A DNA stretch of 42,968 nt from JBPCPM01 sp050999155 (GCA_050999155.1 JBPCPM010000124.1:1-42968), one strand, 5' to 3'. Shown: positions 28,464-37,598, counted from the first letter of the stretch. Notes: generated by a model not told the origin, from the sequence alone. Numbers and translations: made by a program.

Positions 28464-30394
28464 CTGGCGCTGGCCTGGGCGGCGACCTGCTCTAGCTGGC
28501 CGGCGACCTTCCAACTGCCCCGCTTGAGCGCGCCGCGCCGGACCCGGCGTGAGAAGGAGCCCTTGCCGACCTTGACGTTGACCGCCACACGCCGGCCGCC
28601 CTTGCCCAGCGCGGTGAGGCGAACGACGCCGCGCTGGGCGGCGAAGCCGCGGATGCGGACGGTTCCCCGCGTGGCGTCGATGTCCACGCGAGAGCGCGTC
28701 TCCGGCGTGGAGACGGTCCGGCGGGCGGAGGTTCCGACAAGGCGGGTTTGGACCTTCCACTGCCCCTGGCGCAGCTCGGCGTTGGTGAACGCCTTGGTGA
28801 AGCGGCCCCGGACCTTGGTGCGTCGACGGATTGCTGGGGCCGATCCGTCGACCGAGGTCAGAAGGATCTCGAGGGTGCGCCGGTTTCTCGAGTAGCCGCT
28901 GACCTCGAGCCGACCCCGGGACGCCAGGACCCGAGGCGACAGTCGTGCTCGGCGGGAGCTGGTGCGTCCCGAGCCGGTGGCCTGGATGCGGACGACGTTG
29001 GCGCTGAGCTCCCAGCTCCCCTGTTTGAGGGCTTGCCGCCGGATCTTGCGCGAGAAGCGGCCGGCCGCCACACGCGTAGTCGCAGCGATCCGCCGGCGCT
29101 TGCCGCCACGCTCGCGGGCCTCGATACGCAAGACACTGGGTTCGTCGGCTCTCCCGGCGAGCCGCACGACTCCCTCGGCCTTGGAGACCTGGATATCGAC
29201 CGAGGAGTCGAGATCGAGGGCCGCGCCGTCATCGGGCGCGTGTGGCGGAGGCTGCGGTGCCGGCAGGGCCTTGGGCGCGGGAACGGAGGCCGGTGCGGAT
29301 GCCGAAGCGGCGCGCATCGCGGAGTGAGCGGGCTTGCGACTGCCGTCCCTGCGGACCAGGCCGTACTGGTCCATAAGCGAGTCGTCGCTGCCGCTCATGA
29401 GCTTGAACCAGAACCCGCCGCGGACGTAGGACCAGCTGCGCATGATCTCGTAGGCGTCGGTCAGCCATGTGGCCTGGCGCTGCTCGCTGACGCAGTTCTC
29501 CCAGTTGTCACCATCGCGCTCGGAGCAGGTGCTCCAGCCGAACTCGGTGAGCCACATCGGCTGGCGATCGCCGTGGCGCACCATCACGTCGCGGACCGCC
29601 GGGACCCCCCGGACGAACGAGCCCCGGATCCAGCGGTCGTCGCCGGGATCGGTGGGAGAACGGTCCTCGCTGTAGGGATGGATCGAGAAGGCGTCGAACT
29701 TGCCGGCGATGCCGTGCCGGTAGAGATCCTCGGTGAAGGCGACGTCGGAGTGCATCAGCGATCCGGCGACGACGTGGGCGCCCGGCTCAGCGGCCTTGAT
29801 GGCCGGGTAGGCCGCCTTGACCAGGTCGGCGTACTCGCCGGCGGGATCGGAGGACTTGAAGTAGGAGCTGGCGTTGGGCTCGTTCCACAGCTCCCAGGCG
29901 GCGACCCGTGAGCCGTAGCGCTCGGCCAGCCGCGCGGCAGCGTCGGCGAAGTCGGCGGGATCCTTCGGCGGGTACAGCTGCACGCCGCGGTTCCACCACG
30001 ATCCCTCGCAACCCTGCTTCTTGGACTCGGGCGCCGAGGAGGCCCAGCAGGGCGACTGCCAGACCGTGAACATGACCTTGATGCCGCGAGCCTCGGCCTC
30101 GTCGACAACGCGGTCGATCCGCCCGAGCTCGTAGCTGGAAAAGCGGCCCTTCTCGGAGGGTTCGAGCGAGCCCCAGCCGAGGTCGACCCGGACCATCGTC
30201 ACGCCGGCGTCGCGGGCGTGGTCGAGCTGGGTGCGGACGTCGTCGGCGTCCACGCTGCCCCACAGCAGGTGGGCCTGGACGCCCATCTCCTGGCCGGCGG
30301 CATGGGCCCGGGGCGCGGTGACCATCGCCGCGGCCAGGGCCACGAGAACCACGAGGCTGGCGAGAAGGGGGATGCGGGGCGTGAGAGAGCGCAT
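28451..30394 (-). CDS. secreted glycoside hydrolase (GH5/GH39-like) with three C-terminal repeats
   Basis: 647 residues. The signal peptide (1-32) ends PRAHAAG. A TIM-barrel follows (about 38-345): VRVDLGWGSLEP, the acid/base Glu172 in AWELWNEPNAS, the nucleophile Glu284 in MWLTEFGWST, and aromatic GGFWFKLMS. A Pro/Ala linker (about 355-385) leads to three repeats of 70-80 residues (about 395-640), each starting G-V/L-V/I-R-hydrophobic-G and ending in R...LK/RQGSW-hydrophobic; they look like small all-beta modules that may bind glycan. The enzyme probably trims a polysaccharide outside the cell, perhaps the one made by its neighbours. Substrate is unknown. Confidence 0.87.
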   Translation of the reverse strand: MRSLTPRIPLLASLVVLVALAAAMVTAPRAHAAGQEMGVQAHLLWGSVDADDVRTQLDHARDAGVTMVRVDLGWGSLEPSEKGRFSSYELGRIDRVVDEAEARGIKVMFTVWQSPCWASSAPESKKQGCEGSWWNRGVQLYPPKDPADFADAAARLAERYGSRVAAWELWNEPNASSYFKSSDPAGEYADLVKAAYPAIKAAEPGAHVVAGSLMHSDVAFTEDLYRHGIAGKFDAFSIHPYSEDRSPTDPGDDRWIRGSFVRGVPAVRDVMVRHGDRQPMWLTEFGWSTCSERDGDNWENCVSEQRQATWLTDAYEIMRSWSYVRGGFWFKLMSGSDDSLMDQYGLVRRDGSRKPAHSAMRAASASAPASVPAPKALPAPQPPPHAPDDGAALDLDSSVDIQVSKAEGVVRLAGRADEPSVLRIEARERGGKRRRIAATTRVAAGRFSRKIRRQALKQGSWELSANVVRIQATGSGRTSSRRARLSPRVLASRGRLEVSGYSRNRRTLEILLTSVDGSAPAIRRRTKVRGRFTKAFTNAELRQGQWKVQTRLVGTSARRTVSTPETRSRVDIDATRGTVRIRGFAAQRGVVRLTALGKGGRRVAVNVKVGKGSFSRRVRRGALKRGSWKVAGQLEQVAAQASASYRR

Positions 30395-30537
30395 TGGACG
30401 GTGGTGGGCCCGGCGCCGGTCGAGGCGCCTGTAGCCGATGTCCCAGGTGGTCGCCCCGAGCCCGGGGTTGCTGCAGCCACCCGCCGTCAGGCTCGATCAT
30501 CCGTCCGCCCCCCGAGCGACGCTCCGGCGCACCTGCC

Positions 30538-30574
30538 CAAACCGGAGCCGGTGAGGGGAGCGTGCCGGCTCCGG
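30538..30574 (-). terminator. terminator of the leftward membrane-protein gene
   Basis: On the minus strand CCGGAGCCGG-(13 nt)-CCGGCTCCGG is a perfect 10-bp stem followed by TTTGGG, about 30 nt past the stop at 30604. It separates this gene from the glycoside hydrolase start. Confidence 0.65.
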
Positions 30575-30603
30575 CCCGTCGCGTCGGTGCCCGCGGAGGG
30601 CAG

Positions 30604-31377
30604 TCAGTGTGCGGTGCTGGGCGTGGCCGCCGGTGACGCGACGGGACGCTCGGTCCGCCGCCTGGTGCGGAGGACCAGCAGCAGCGCGGCAAGACAGAGG
30701 CCGAACGTCGCCGACCCGGCCATCTCGAGCATCTCCTCGATGGCCTGCAGGATCGGGCCGATCCCGATCAGTTCGTCGGCGGAGTTCCACTGGACGCCCT
30801 CGAGGGCCTGGGCGACGAACCACGCGACGCCTCCCGCGACCCAGGCGATCCGCAGGCCACGGACCCCATCCATCCGGGTCCACGCCCACAGCCAGACGAC
30901 CCCGGCGACGACGGCGAGCGGCGCGTAGAGCTGCTGCCAGTCCACGCCGGTCGCGAACTCGAGCCGCTCGTGGATCTCGAACAGCTCGTCGGCGGTCATG
31001 AAGACGAGAAGGGCCCCGAACAGCGCCCAGGGCCACGTGCGGCCGCGGCCGTCGGCGCGGCTGACGGCGAACGCCAGCAGCCCCGCCGCGAACAGCAGGC
31101 CGGCCGAGAACAGGACCGGGAAGTTGAAGCCCTGCCCGCGGAGCTCGGCATTGAGATCGAAGAGGTCGAGGATGGCGCTGTCGGTCTTGGACTCCACACC
31201 GCCCATCCCGATCAGGAAGATGATCGCCACCGCCAGGATTCCGGCGATGCGGATCAGCGTCAGGCCCCGGCCCAGCGGGCGTGCGGCGACCTCGGGGAGG
31301 GCTGGACGCGCGGTCTCGGTGCTCGGGCCCGTCACGGGCGGGCTGCCCCCAGCAGGGCACTGATGGGGGGATTGCAC
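30604..31377 (-). CDS. multi-pass membrane protein of unknown function
   Basis: 257 residues with about six transmembrane segments after a Pro-rich cytoplasmic N-terminus. Charged residues sit at membrane borders in a conserved-looking pattern: TADELFEIHERLEFATG after the third helix, and EGVQWNSADELIGIG to AIEEMLEMAGS before the last. Repeated D/E-E-L and H residues near a membrane face could bind metal, but I recognise no family. The GTG start at 31377 has no ribosome site. Another GTG, 14 codons in at VTGPSTET, is possible. It is divergent from a GT2 gene and placed inside the polysaccharide region. Confidence 0.75.
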   Translation of the reverse strand: MQSPHQCPAGGSPPVTGPSTETARPALPEVAARPLGRGLTLIRIAGILAVAIIFLIGMGGVESKTDSAILDLFDLNAELRGQGFNFPVLFSAGLLFAAGLLAFAVSRADGRGRTWPWALFGALLVFMTADELFEIHERLEFATGVDWQQLYAPLAVVAGVVWLWAWTRMDGVRGLRIAWVAGGVAWFVAQALEGVQWNSADELIGIGPILQAIEEMLEMAGSATFGLCLAALLLVLRTRRRTERPVASPAATPSTAH

Positions 31378-31469
31378 ATAGGTGCTGATCGGCAGATGGC
31401 TTCACCGACATTAGGGGGTGGGCGCGCCCACCCCGTCCGGCCAATCTCTCGTGCCGGGGTTCCGGGCGC

Positions 31470-31475
31470 CGATAC
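31470..31475 (+). promoter_or_regulatory. -10 box of the GT2-GT4 unit
   Basis: GATACT ends 9 nt before ATG 31485 with no ribosome site between, again predicting a leaderless or near-leaderless mRNA. Confidence 0.4.
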
Positions 31476-31484
31476 TAGGATCGG

Positions 31485-32372
31485 ATGCCGCCCGCCGACA
31501 TGCCACAGATCACGGTCATCGTCGCCACGAAGGGCCGGCCCGACGCGCTGGCGGAGACCCTCGAGAACGTGGCGCGCTGCGACCCTGCGCCCGCCGCGGT
31601 GCTGGTCGTCGACGGCGACGAGCACCGCTCCGCGCTCGCGGTTGTGGAGGCCTCCGGCCTGCCCGGGGCCCGGCACATCGCCAGCGATCCGGGTCTGCCC
31701 CACCAGCGCAACGTCGGCCTGCGGCAGTCCGGGTCGGCAATCACGTGCTTCCTCGACGACGACGTGATCGTCGAGCCGGACATCCTCGGCCACCTCGCCG
31801 CCGTCTACGCCGACCCAGCGGTCGTCGGAGCCACCGGTACGGTGAACGAGCCGGCGACCGGTCGAGCGGGTGGCGCTGGATCGGCGCTGCGCGACCTGGT
31901 CCAGCGTGGAGGACCCGAGGGGACGATGACCTCGTTCGGCTATCCCCGCCGGCTCGGGCCGGGGGCCGCGCCCGCCCAGGTGGAGTTCATGCCCGGGTGC
32001 CTGATGTCCGCCCGCACCGAGGTCGCCCGGCGTGTGGGATTCGACGAGCACCTGCCGGGCTACGCCCTGGCCGAGGACGAGGACTTCTCCTACCGCCTGT
32101 CACGGGAAGGGGCGATCGCGCTCGTGCCGCAGGCGCGGTTGTTCCACAAGAGCTACGGCGTCCTGCGCTCCCGCCAGCGCGCATTCAACCGGCAGCTGGT
32201 CGTCAACCGCACCTACCTGTTCCGCAAGAACTTCGAGCAGACCTGGCGGGCTCGCGCGGGATTTGCCGGGCTCATGGCGGTGCTGATCGCGCACCGGCTC
32301 CTCAACCGCGAGTGGCAGGGCATCGCCGGGCTGGCCGACGGCTTCCGCGACGTCGCGGCCGGGCGCCTGTGA
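31485..32372 (+). CDS. GT2 family glycosyltransferase
   Basis: 295 residues. The GT-A fold opens with QITVIVATKGRPDALAETLE. The metal-binding motif is ITCFLDDDVIVEPD. The acceptor side has EFMPGCLMSARTEVAR and the catalytic-base region YALAEDEDFSYRLSREG. A C-terminal hydrophobic helix (AGFAGLMAVLIAHRLL) may touch the membrane. Probably adds a sugar to the lipid-linked unit. Donor is unknown. Its TGA overlaps the GTG of the GT4 gene (GTGA), so the pair is co-translated. Confidence 0.9.
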   Translation: MPPADMPQITVIVATKGRPDALAETLENVARCDPAPAAVLVVDGDEHRSALAVVEASGLPGARHIASDPGLPHQRNVGLRQSGSAITCFLDDDVIVEPDILGHLAAVYADPAVVGATGTVNEPATGRAGGAGSALRDLVQRGGPEGTMTSFGYPRRLGPGAAPAQVEFMPGCLMSARTEVARRVGFDEHLPGYALAEDEDFSYRLSREGAIALVPQARLFHKSYGVLRSRQRAFNRQLVVNRTYLFRKNFEQTWRARAGFAGLMAVLIAHRLLNREWQGIAGLADGFRDVAAGRL

Positions 32373-33553
32373 GCGCTCCTTCCCGCGGCGAGGCCGCCGT
32401 GCCGGTGCTCTTCGTTTCCTCGCACGCCCTGGCGGGAGGGTCGGAGCGGTGGCTTGCCTCGCTGCTCGATGACCTGCCTTCCGAGTGGATCGCCGGGGTC
32501 GTCTCGCTCGCCGCAGGACCGGCAGTCGAACAGTTCCGCGCCGTCGGGGGGACCGTCGAGGTGATCGAGGCGGCTGGTCGTGCCGGCATCCCGCGGGGCG
32601 TGCTCGGCCTGCGGCGCGCCCTTCGGCGCACCCGCCCTGCCGTCGTGCACGCGAACGGCATCAAGGCAGCCGCCGTCGCGGTCCTCGCCTGCGCGGGGAC
32701 GGGGGTGCCGGTGGTGTGGATGCGCCACGACTTCAGCGGCGAAGGCCTGCCCGCCCGCATGCTCGCTCTCGCGAGCAGCCGGGTGGTGGGGGTCAGCGAT
32801 GCCGTGCTGGAAACGGTCCCGGCCGCGCTCGGGTCACGGACCTCCACCATCCACACCGGGATCGCCAGATCCGTACCCGACCGGCACCAGGCCCGCCGGG
32901 CGGTCCGCGAGCTCGCAGGAGCCGACACCACGGTGATCGGGATCGTCGGGCGGCTGCATCCGGCCAAGGGCCAGGCGGATGTCATCGAGCTGCTACCCGG
33001 CCTCATGCGCGACCATCCGGAGACGGTGCTGCTGCTGATCGGCGCGGAGGATCCGAACGTCCCGGGCGTCGAGGGGCAGCTGCGCGACCGGGTTCGCGGC
33101 CTCGGCATGGACGATCACGTCGTCTTTGCCGGGTGGCGGACCGACGGGTCCGAGCTCGTGGCCGGGCTGGACATCCTCGCCGTGCCCAGCCAGCCCGACG
33201 CGCAGGGTGTGGGCAAGGAGGGCTTCGGTCTCGTCGCTCTCGAGGCGCTCGCCGCGGGCGTTCCCGTGGTCGGGTACGCCGACGGGGCGCTGCCGGAGGT
33301 CGTCGGGCCGGCCGGGATCCTTACCCCTCCCGGGAGCCGCGCGGACCTCGGACGCGCGCTCGCGCGACTGGTGGGCGATCCTGCTCTCTGCGAGCGCCTG
33401 GGCGCACGCGGCCGCGCACGTGCGACCGAGAGGTTCTCGCGGCGGCCCATGGTGGAGGCCCTTACCGCGCTCTACCGGGCGATCGCGCCAGGAACCGCCG
33501 GTGGCGGCAGCTCATCGGGCTCGGGCTCCGGCTCCGGCTCCTCGCCGTCGTAG
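32369..33553 (+). CDS. GT4 family glycosyltransferase
   Basis: 394 residues, GT-B fold. PVLFVSSHALAGGSERWLAS is the N-terminal loop, IGIVGRLHPAKGQADVIELL opens the C-terminal domain, and the EX7E block is EGFGLVALEALAAGVPVVGY. It is a retaining transferase by family. The last 25 residues (GGGSSSGSGSGSGSSPS) are low-complexity and read through the antisense end of the O-antigen ligase gene. The catalytic domain ends before that, near YRAIAP, so the tail is probably dispensable. The GTG start overlaps the preceding GT2 stop. Confidence 0.92.
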   Translation: MSAPSRGEAAVPVLFVSSHALAGGSERWLASLLDDLPSEWIAGVVSLAAGPAVEQFRAVGGTVEVIEAAGRAGIPRGVLGLRRALRRTRPAVVHANGIKAAAVAVLACAGTGVPVVWMRHDFSGEGLPARMLALASSRVVGVSDAVLETVPAALGSRTSTIHTGIARSVPDRHQARRAVRELAGADTTVIGIVGRLHPAKGQADVIELLPGLMRDHPETVLLLIGAEDPNVPGVEGQLRDRVRGLGMDDHVVFAGWRTDGSELVAGLDILAVPSQPDAQGVGKEGFGLVALEALAAGVPVVGYADGALPEVVGPAGILTPPGSRADLGRALARLVGDPALCERLGARGRARATERFSRRPMVEALTALYRAIAPGTAGGGSSSGSGSGSGSSPS

Positions 33554-34908
33554 CGCGACAGGATCACGCCGCAGGCCAGCAGGACGAACATCGTCGCAGC
33601 GATGAGGTTCGAGCGGATGGTGAAGTCCACCAGGCCCTGCACCATCAGGGCGGTAAGCCCACCGGCGATGGCGATGGCCATGCCCTGGTCGAGGCCGCGG
33701 CGGATCCGCACCGCCTTCACGAGGATGGGGACGGTCACGAACACGATCCAGATCAGGGCGGCCAGGCCGATCAGGCCCTGCTCGGAGGCGATGGCCAGGA
33801 CGATGTTGTGGGCGTGCTCGAACGGCACGTAGGTGCCTGGTTCGATCAGGCGATAGCGGGGAGCCACGGTCTGGAACTGCCCGGCGCCGACCCCGAAGAA
33901 CGGGTGGTCGGCAATGACCGCCGGCGTGCCTTTCCACAGGGCGACGCGGGGGTTGGTCTGGGCCGAGCTCTCGACCGACTGCAGGCGCTCGACGAGGCTC
34001 CCGGCCTGCTGGACGTCGCCGAACGGGTTGCCGGCCACCACGCCGATGACCAGAAAGACCGCGGCAAGCGCCAGCGCCGCGCGCCGGAACTGTGGCAACA
34101 GCAGCAGGATCACCAGCGCGCCCATGGCGGCGAACAGGCCACCGCGCGACAGCGACAGCGACAGCCCGGCGCACACCGTCACGAAACAGGCAAGCGCGAC
34201 CGGCCTGCGGTGCAACGGGCCGGTGAGGCCCACGACCAGCGTCGCCGGGAGCGCGAGGGCCAGGAAGGTCGCGAGGATGTTCGGCTGGGCGAACGACCCC
34301 TGGGCCCGGCCCTCGATGGGCCCCTGGGTGATCTCCTGCGGGCCCGCGGCGATCCCCTGGACGGCGGCGATGATCCCGACCACGCCGCCGACGATCACCA
34401 GCACGAACATGAGGCGGCGAACATACGCTGCCGACCCCTCGGCCGCGATCATCTGGAACATCAAGAAGAACAGCGTCCAGTTGACGAGGATCTTGATCGT
34501 CGTGGCGGGGTCGGCGCCGAGCAGCGCGCCCGGGACCATGGCGACGAGCAGCAGCCCGATCGGCAGGGTCAAGGGGGTTCGCAGCACCGGAAGCTGGCCG
34601 TTGAGCAACCGCCGGGCGACCCAGGTCGCCCCGACGGCGGCGAAGACGGCCTCGGCGGGAGACAGGGCGAGGCCGGCGAACTGCAGGCCGAACGGCTCGA
34701 GCGCGGCGAGGGCGATCCCCAGCAGCGGGCCGAGCAGCGGCCGCCACACGATCAGGGCCAGGGTGGCGAATCCCGCGACGAGCCCGAGCGGAACGAACGG
34801 GTTCGTCTGGTCGGCGATCAGCATCAACGCCGCCGCGATCAGGCCTGCCCCGGCGACGAGCGCCGGGCCGATCAGCGGCGGGGGACCGAGTCGGTCAGCT
34901 GCGGGCAC
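33472..34908 (-). CDS. O-antigen ligase/polymerase family membrane protein (Wzy-like)
   Basis: 478 residues with about eleven or twelve transmembrane helices. Wzy_C-type features: AQPNILATFLALALP, LSLSRGGLFAAMGAL, then the outer loop ADHPFFGVGAGQFQTVAPRY and FEHAHNIVLAIASEQGLIGL. Polymerises or ligates undecaprenyl-linked repeats on the outer face. The cytoplasmic tail EEPEPEPEPDELPPPAVPGA lies antisense to the GSGSGS tail of the GT4 gene (82-nt overlap). The GTG start lies 14 nt inside the end of the Wzz/BY-kinase gene. Polymerase and chain-length regulator are thus co-translated, which favours the polymerase role. Confidence 0.88.
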   Translation of the reverse strand: MPAADRLGPPPLIGPALVAGAGLIAAALMLIADQTNPFVPLGLVAGFATLALIVWRPLLGPLLGIALAALEPFGLQFAGLALSPAEAVFAAVGATWVARRLLNGQLPVLRTPLTLPIGLLLVAMVPGALLGADPATTIKILVNWTLFFLMFQMIAAEGSAAYVRRLMFVLVIVGGVVGIIAAVQGIAAGPQEITQGPIEGRAQGSFAQPNILATFLALALPATLVVGLTGPLHRRPVALACFVTVCAGLSLSLSRGGLFAAMGALVILLLLPQFRRAALALAAVFLVIGVVAGNPFGDVQQAGSLVERLQSVESSAQTNPRVALWKGTPAVIADHPFFGVGAGQFQTVAPRYRLIEPGTYVPFEHAHNIVLAIASEQGLIGLAALIWIVFVTVPILVKAVRIRRGLDQGMAIAIAGGLTALMVQGLVDFTIRSNLIAATMFVLLACGVILSRYDGEEPEPEPEPDELPPPAVPGAIAR

Positions 34909-36445
34909 GGGGCCGTGGGGCCCGGCCGTTGCCGGCGCGCGTGTCGGAACTCTCGTCCTCGGCGTCCTTCTCCTGACGGTAGCCCCCGTAGTAGGAGTAC
35001 TTCGAGGAGCGCTCGGGCATCCGGTTCAAGACGATGCCGATGACGGTCGCGCCGGCCTTCTCGAGCTGGGCGCGCGCGGCGATGAGGGCGTCGCGCCGGG
35101 CTCGTTCGGGGTCGACGACGATGACAACGCCGTCGGAGGCCGCCGTGATCACCGAGCTCTCGGCGCCGACCATGATCGGCGGCGCGTCGACGATGACCGA
35201 GCCGTGGCGGCGGCGCAAGTCCTCGAGGAGTGCACTGAAGCTGTCGAGGCTGAGCAGGGCCGCCGGGTTGGGGGGAAGCGGACCCGTGGGCAGCACGCGG
35301 GGTCCTCCGAGGCCGCTGTTGACGAGCACGTCATCGACGGAGTGGGTGCCGAGCAGCACGTTCATCAGACCGTGCTTGGCGTCGACGTTGAACCCTTTGG
35401 CCAGGGTGGGACGGCGCAGGTCGCAGTCGACGCCGATCACCGAGCCGCCGCTGAGCGCCACCGCGGTGGCGAGGTTGCGGGTGACGAAGCTCTTGCCGTC
35501 GCCCGGCAGGGCGCTGACCACGGAGATGACCCGGCGTGGGCCCTCGGGGCCCTGCATCCGCAGGTTGGCGCGCAGGAACTGGAAGGCCTCGGTGAGCTGC
35601 TCGCGCTTGTAGCCGTGTGCGAGTTCGTCCGTGGCGGGCACGCGGGCCAGGACCGGCGCGTCGAGGATCTCCGTCAGCTCGGCCTCGTCCCGCACCCGGC
35701 GGTCGAAGAGATTGCGCGCGAACGCGGCGGCCACGGCGAGGATGGCCGCGAGGACGGCGCCGATGGCCATGTAGAGCTTGGGGCGGGGCCGGGCCGGCGC
35801 GGTCGGCACCGAGGCGGTGCTCGAGACCGACACGTCGTTGCCCTGCAGGGAGACGCTCTGCTGGTTCTCGCGGTAGGCGGCGCGCAGGGCGGCGAGCTCG
35901 GTCTCGGCCTGGGCGAGCTCGGACTGGGAGCCGTTGTCGCGGAGGCGCTGGACCTCGGTCGCCTTCTCGCCGACCTGCTTGCTGAGGGCGTTCAGGCGGC
36001 GGTTGCCGGCGCGGGTGCCGGACTGCTGGCGGTCCTCGACGAAGGTCTCGGCGTAGGTGTTGGCCAGGAGGGCGGCCTGGGCGGGGTTCTCGTCGACGGC
36101 CGTGATCGTGATCAGCCGGGTTCCGGTCGCGACCTCGAAGCTGATCTGGTCGTCGACGACGGCACTGTCAATCTCGGGCCCGAGGGCGTCGGCCGCCTTG
36201 GCCTCGATGTCGGGGGTCTCCAGCAGCGACGCGTAGGTCTGGGCCAGGACCTCGTCGAGGGCAACGGCGCTGGCGCCGGTCGAGATCGGGCGGTTCTCGC
36301 CGACGAACAACGTGGCCGTGGTCTCGTACTCGTGGGGCCGGGTAAAGGTCACCGCGGCGGTCGCGAGCATGGCGACGGCGAACACGCTGATCGTCACAGC
36401 CCGCTGACGGATGAACACGATGCGGAGAAACTCGCCGATGGTCAT
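34895..36445 (-). CDS. Wzz-type chain-length regulator fused to BY-kinase
   Basis: 516 residues from ATG 36445, chosen for its AGGGGA ribosome site and because MTIGEFLRIVFIRQR is the typical Wzz start; a longer frame exists upstream. Two transmembrane helices (about 18-38 and 245-265) flank an outer coiled segment. The cytoplasmic tyrosine kinase has Walker A SALPGDGKSF (about 312-321), Walker A' GVDCDLRRPTL and Walker B VIVDAPPI. A C-terminal tyrosine cluster SKYSYYGGYRQ (about 478-488) is the autophosphorylation site. Phosphorylation cycles control exopolysaccharide polymerisation and export. It is cotranscribed with the Wzy-like gene. The extracellular PNX2P-like and kinase parts are both intact. 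Confidence 0.94.
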   Translation of the reverse strand: MTIGEFLRIVFIRQRAVTISVFAVAMLATAAVTFTRPHEYETTATLFVGENRPISTGASAVALDEVLAQTYASLLETPDIEAKAADALGPEIDSAVVDDQISFEVATGTRLITITAVDENPAQAALLANTYAETFVEDRQQSGTRAGNRRLNALSKQVGEKATEVQRLRDNGSQSELAQAETELAALRAAYRENQQSVSLQGNDVSVSSTASVPTAPARPRPKLYMAIGAVLAAILAVAAAFARNLFDRRVRDEAELTEILDAPVLARVPATDELAHGYKREQLTEAFQFLRANLRMQGPEGPRRVISVVSALPGDGKSFVTRNLATAVALSGGSVIGVDCDLRRPTLAKGFNVDAKHGLMNVLLGTHSVDDVLVNSGLGGPRVLPTGPLPPNPAALLSLDSFSALLEDLRRRHGSVIVDAPPIMVGAESSVITAASDGVVIVVDPERARRDALIAARAQLEKAGATVIGIVLNRMPERSSKYSYYGGYRQEKDAEDESSDTRAGNGRAPRPRARS

Positions 36446-36578
36446 GGTCCCCTGGCCCATCGGCACGGGATCGGCGATGCTGTAGTTGGCGGCGAGCCGA
36501 CCGCTGCCGGTCCCGTCGCGTTTGGCTGTTCCCGGCAAGCGCACGCGTTCCAGCCTACCGGGGCCGGGGGGCTGCTCG

Positions 36579-37598
36579 TCAGCGCGGGCGGAAGCTTGCC
36601 TCGACCGCGCGCGCCTCGTTGGTCCGTGTCTTGGAGGCGTCGGCCGACTCGCGCCGCAGGACGAGGTAGCGCCAGTCGCCACGCTCGAGGACCAGGGCGC
36701 TCTCGGTTCCGCCGTCGAAGGTGGCTCGCAACCCGAGCGCCTTGCCGTCGCGGCGTTTGGACGGCTCGGAGACCTCGGCCTCGGGGCGGCCTTCGGTCAG
36801 CAGGGGCCGTGCTCGTGCCGCCATGTCGTCGAGGGTGAGGTCGGGCCGCTTGTCGAGGTAGATCCGGACGGCGACCGTGCCCGACGCCGGTTGCAGGGTC
36901 AACCCGTCGTCGCGGTTGGACCGCCGCCACCCCTCCGGATAGGCGACGAAGAACCGGGTGGCGGAGATCTCGCTGGGCGGGAGTTCGCCCGTCGCGGGAT
37001 CCGCGGCGTCCGGGGCCTCGCCGCCCGGAGCGTCGGCGCCCTCGGCCGGAGGCGCCGGGTCGGCTCCCTCGGCGCCCGGGGCGCCGGACGGGGCGCCGGG
37101 CGGGTCAGGCGCGATCACCGGGTCGTCGATGCCGTCGTCGAGGAACCAGATCGCGGCCGCGACGAGGAGGGCACCGGCCAGTAGCAGGACGGCGAGGCGC
37201 CTGCCCAGGCTGTCACGTGCGGACGGGGACCCGCCGGGTGCCGGGGCCGACGGCCGGGGCCAGCGCCGACGGTCTGCCGGACCGACGGCGGGGCCGGCCT
37301 CGGCTTGCCGGCGGACCTCGGGAGCCGGGACGGGGCGGGACGCCATCGAGTCGACTCCGACGCCGGGAGCCGTTTTCGGGCCGGCGGCGTCGGTGCCGGC
37401 CCCAGCAGCGGGGTCGGGAGCTCCCTGGGTGGGCAGGGTGTAGGCCATGGCGGTGCCGCAGCCCTGGCAGCGGACCGTCAGCGGCCGATCGGATGCGTAG
37501 GGCTCGTCACTGACCACGTTGCCCTCGTGGGAGGCGTGGTCGAGGAAGAAACGCGTCAGCTCGTCGGCTGTCGTGGCATCGTCGATCACCGAATCCAT
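36579..37598 (-). CDS. membrane-anchored protein with cytoplasmic CxxC motif
   Basis: 339 residues. The N-terminal cytoplasmic part has one CQGCG pair (about residue 44), like half a zinc ribbon, followed by a long Pro/Ala/Gly disordered region. One transmembrane helix lies at about 134-154 (LAVLLLAGALLVAAAIWFL). A second Pro/Gly/Glu-rich linker leads to an outer globular domain of about 130 residues (ATRFFVAYPEGWRRSNRDDG to VEASFRPR) that resembles the PsbP/DUF1795-like folds starting with YPEGW. Function unknown. It lies upstream of, and in the same direction as, the Wzz/BY-kinase gene with a 133-nt gap, so a role in the same envelope process is possible. Confidence 0.75.
   Translation of the reverse strand: MDSVIDDATTADELTRFFLDHASHEGNVVSDEPYASDRPLTVRCQGCGTAMAYTLPTQGAPDPAAGAGTDAAGPKTAPGVGVDSMASRPVPAPEVRRQAEAGPAVGPADRRRWPRPSAPAPGGSPSARDSLGRRLAVLLLAGALLVAAAIWFLDDGIDDPVIAPDPPGAPSGAPGAEGADPAPPAEGADAPGGEAPDAADPATGELPPSEISATRFFVAYPEGWRRSNRDDGLTLQPASGTVAVRIYLDKRPDLTLDDMAARARPLLTEGRPEAEVSEPSKRRDGKALGLRATFDGGTESALVLERGDWRYLVLRRESADASKTRTNEARAVEASFRPR

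Noticed and set aside
33914..36838. 974-codon plus-strand frame
   Set aside because: Antisense to the Wzy-like and Wzz/BY-kinase genes, both with intact motifs. It is composition-driven.
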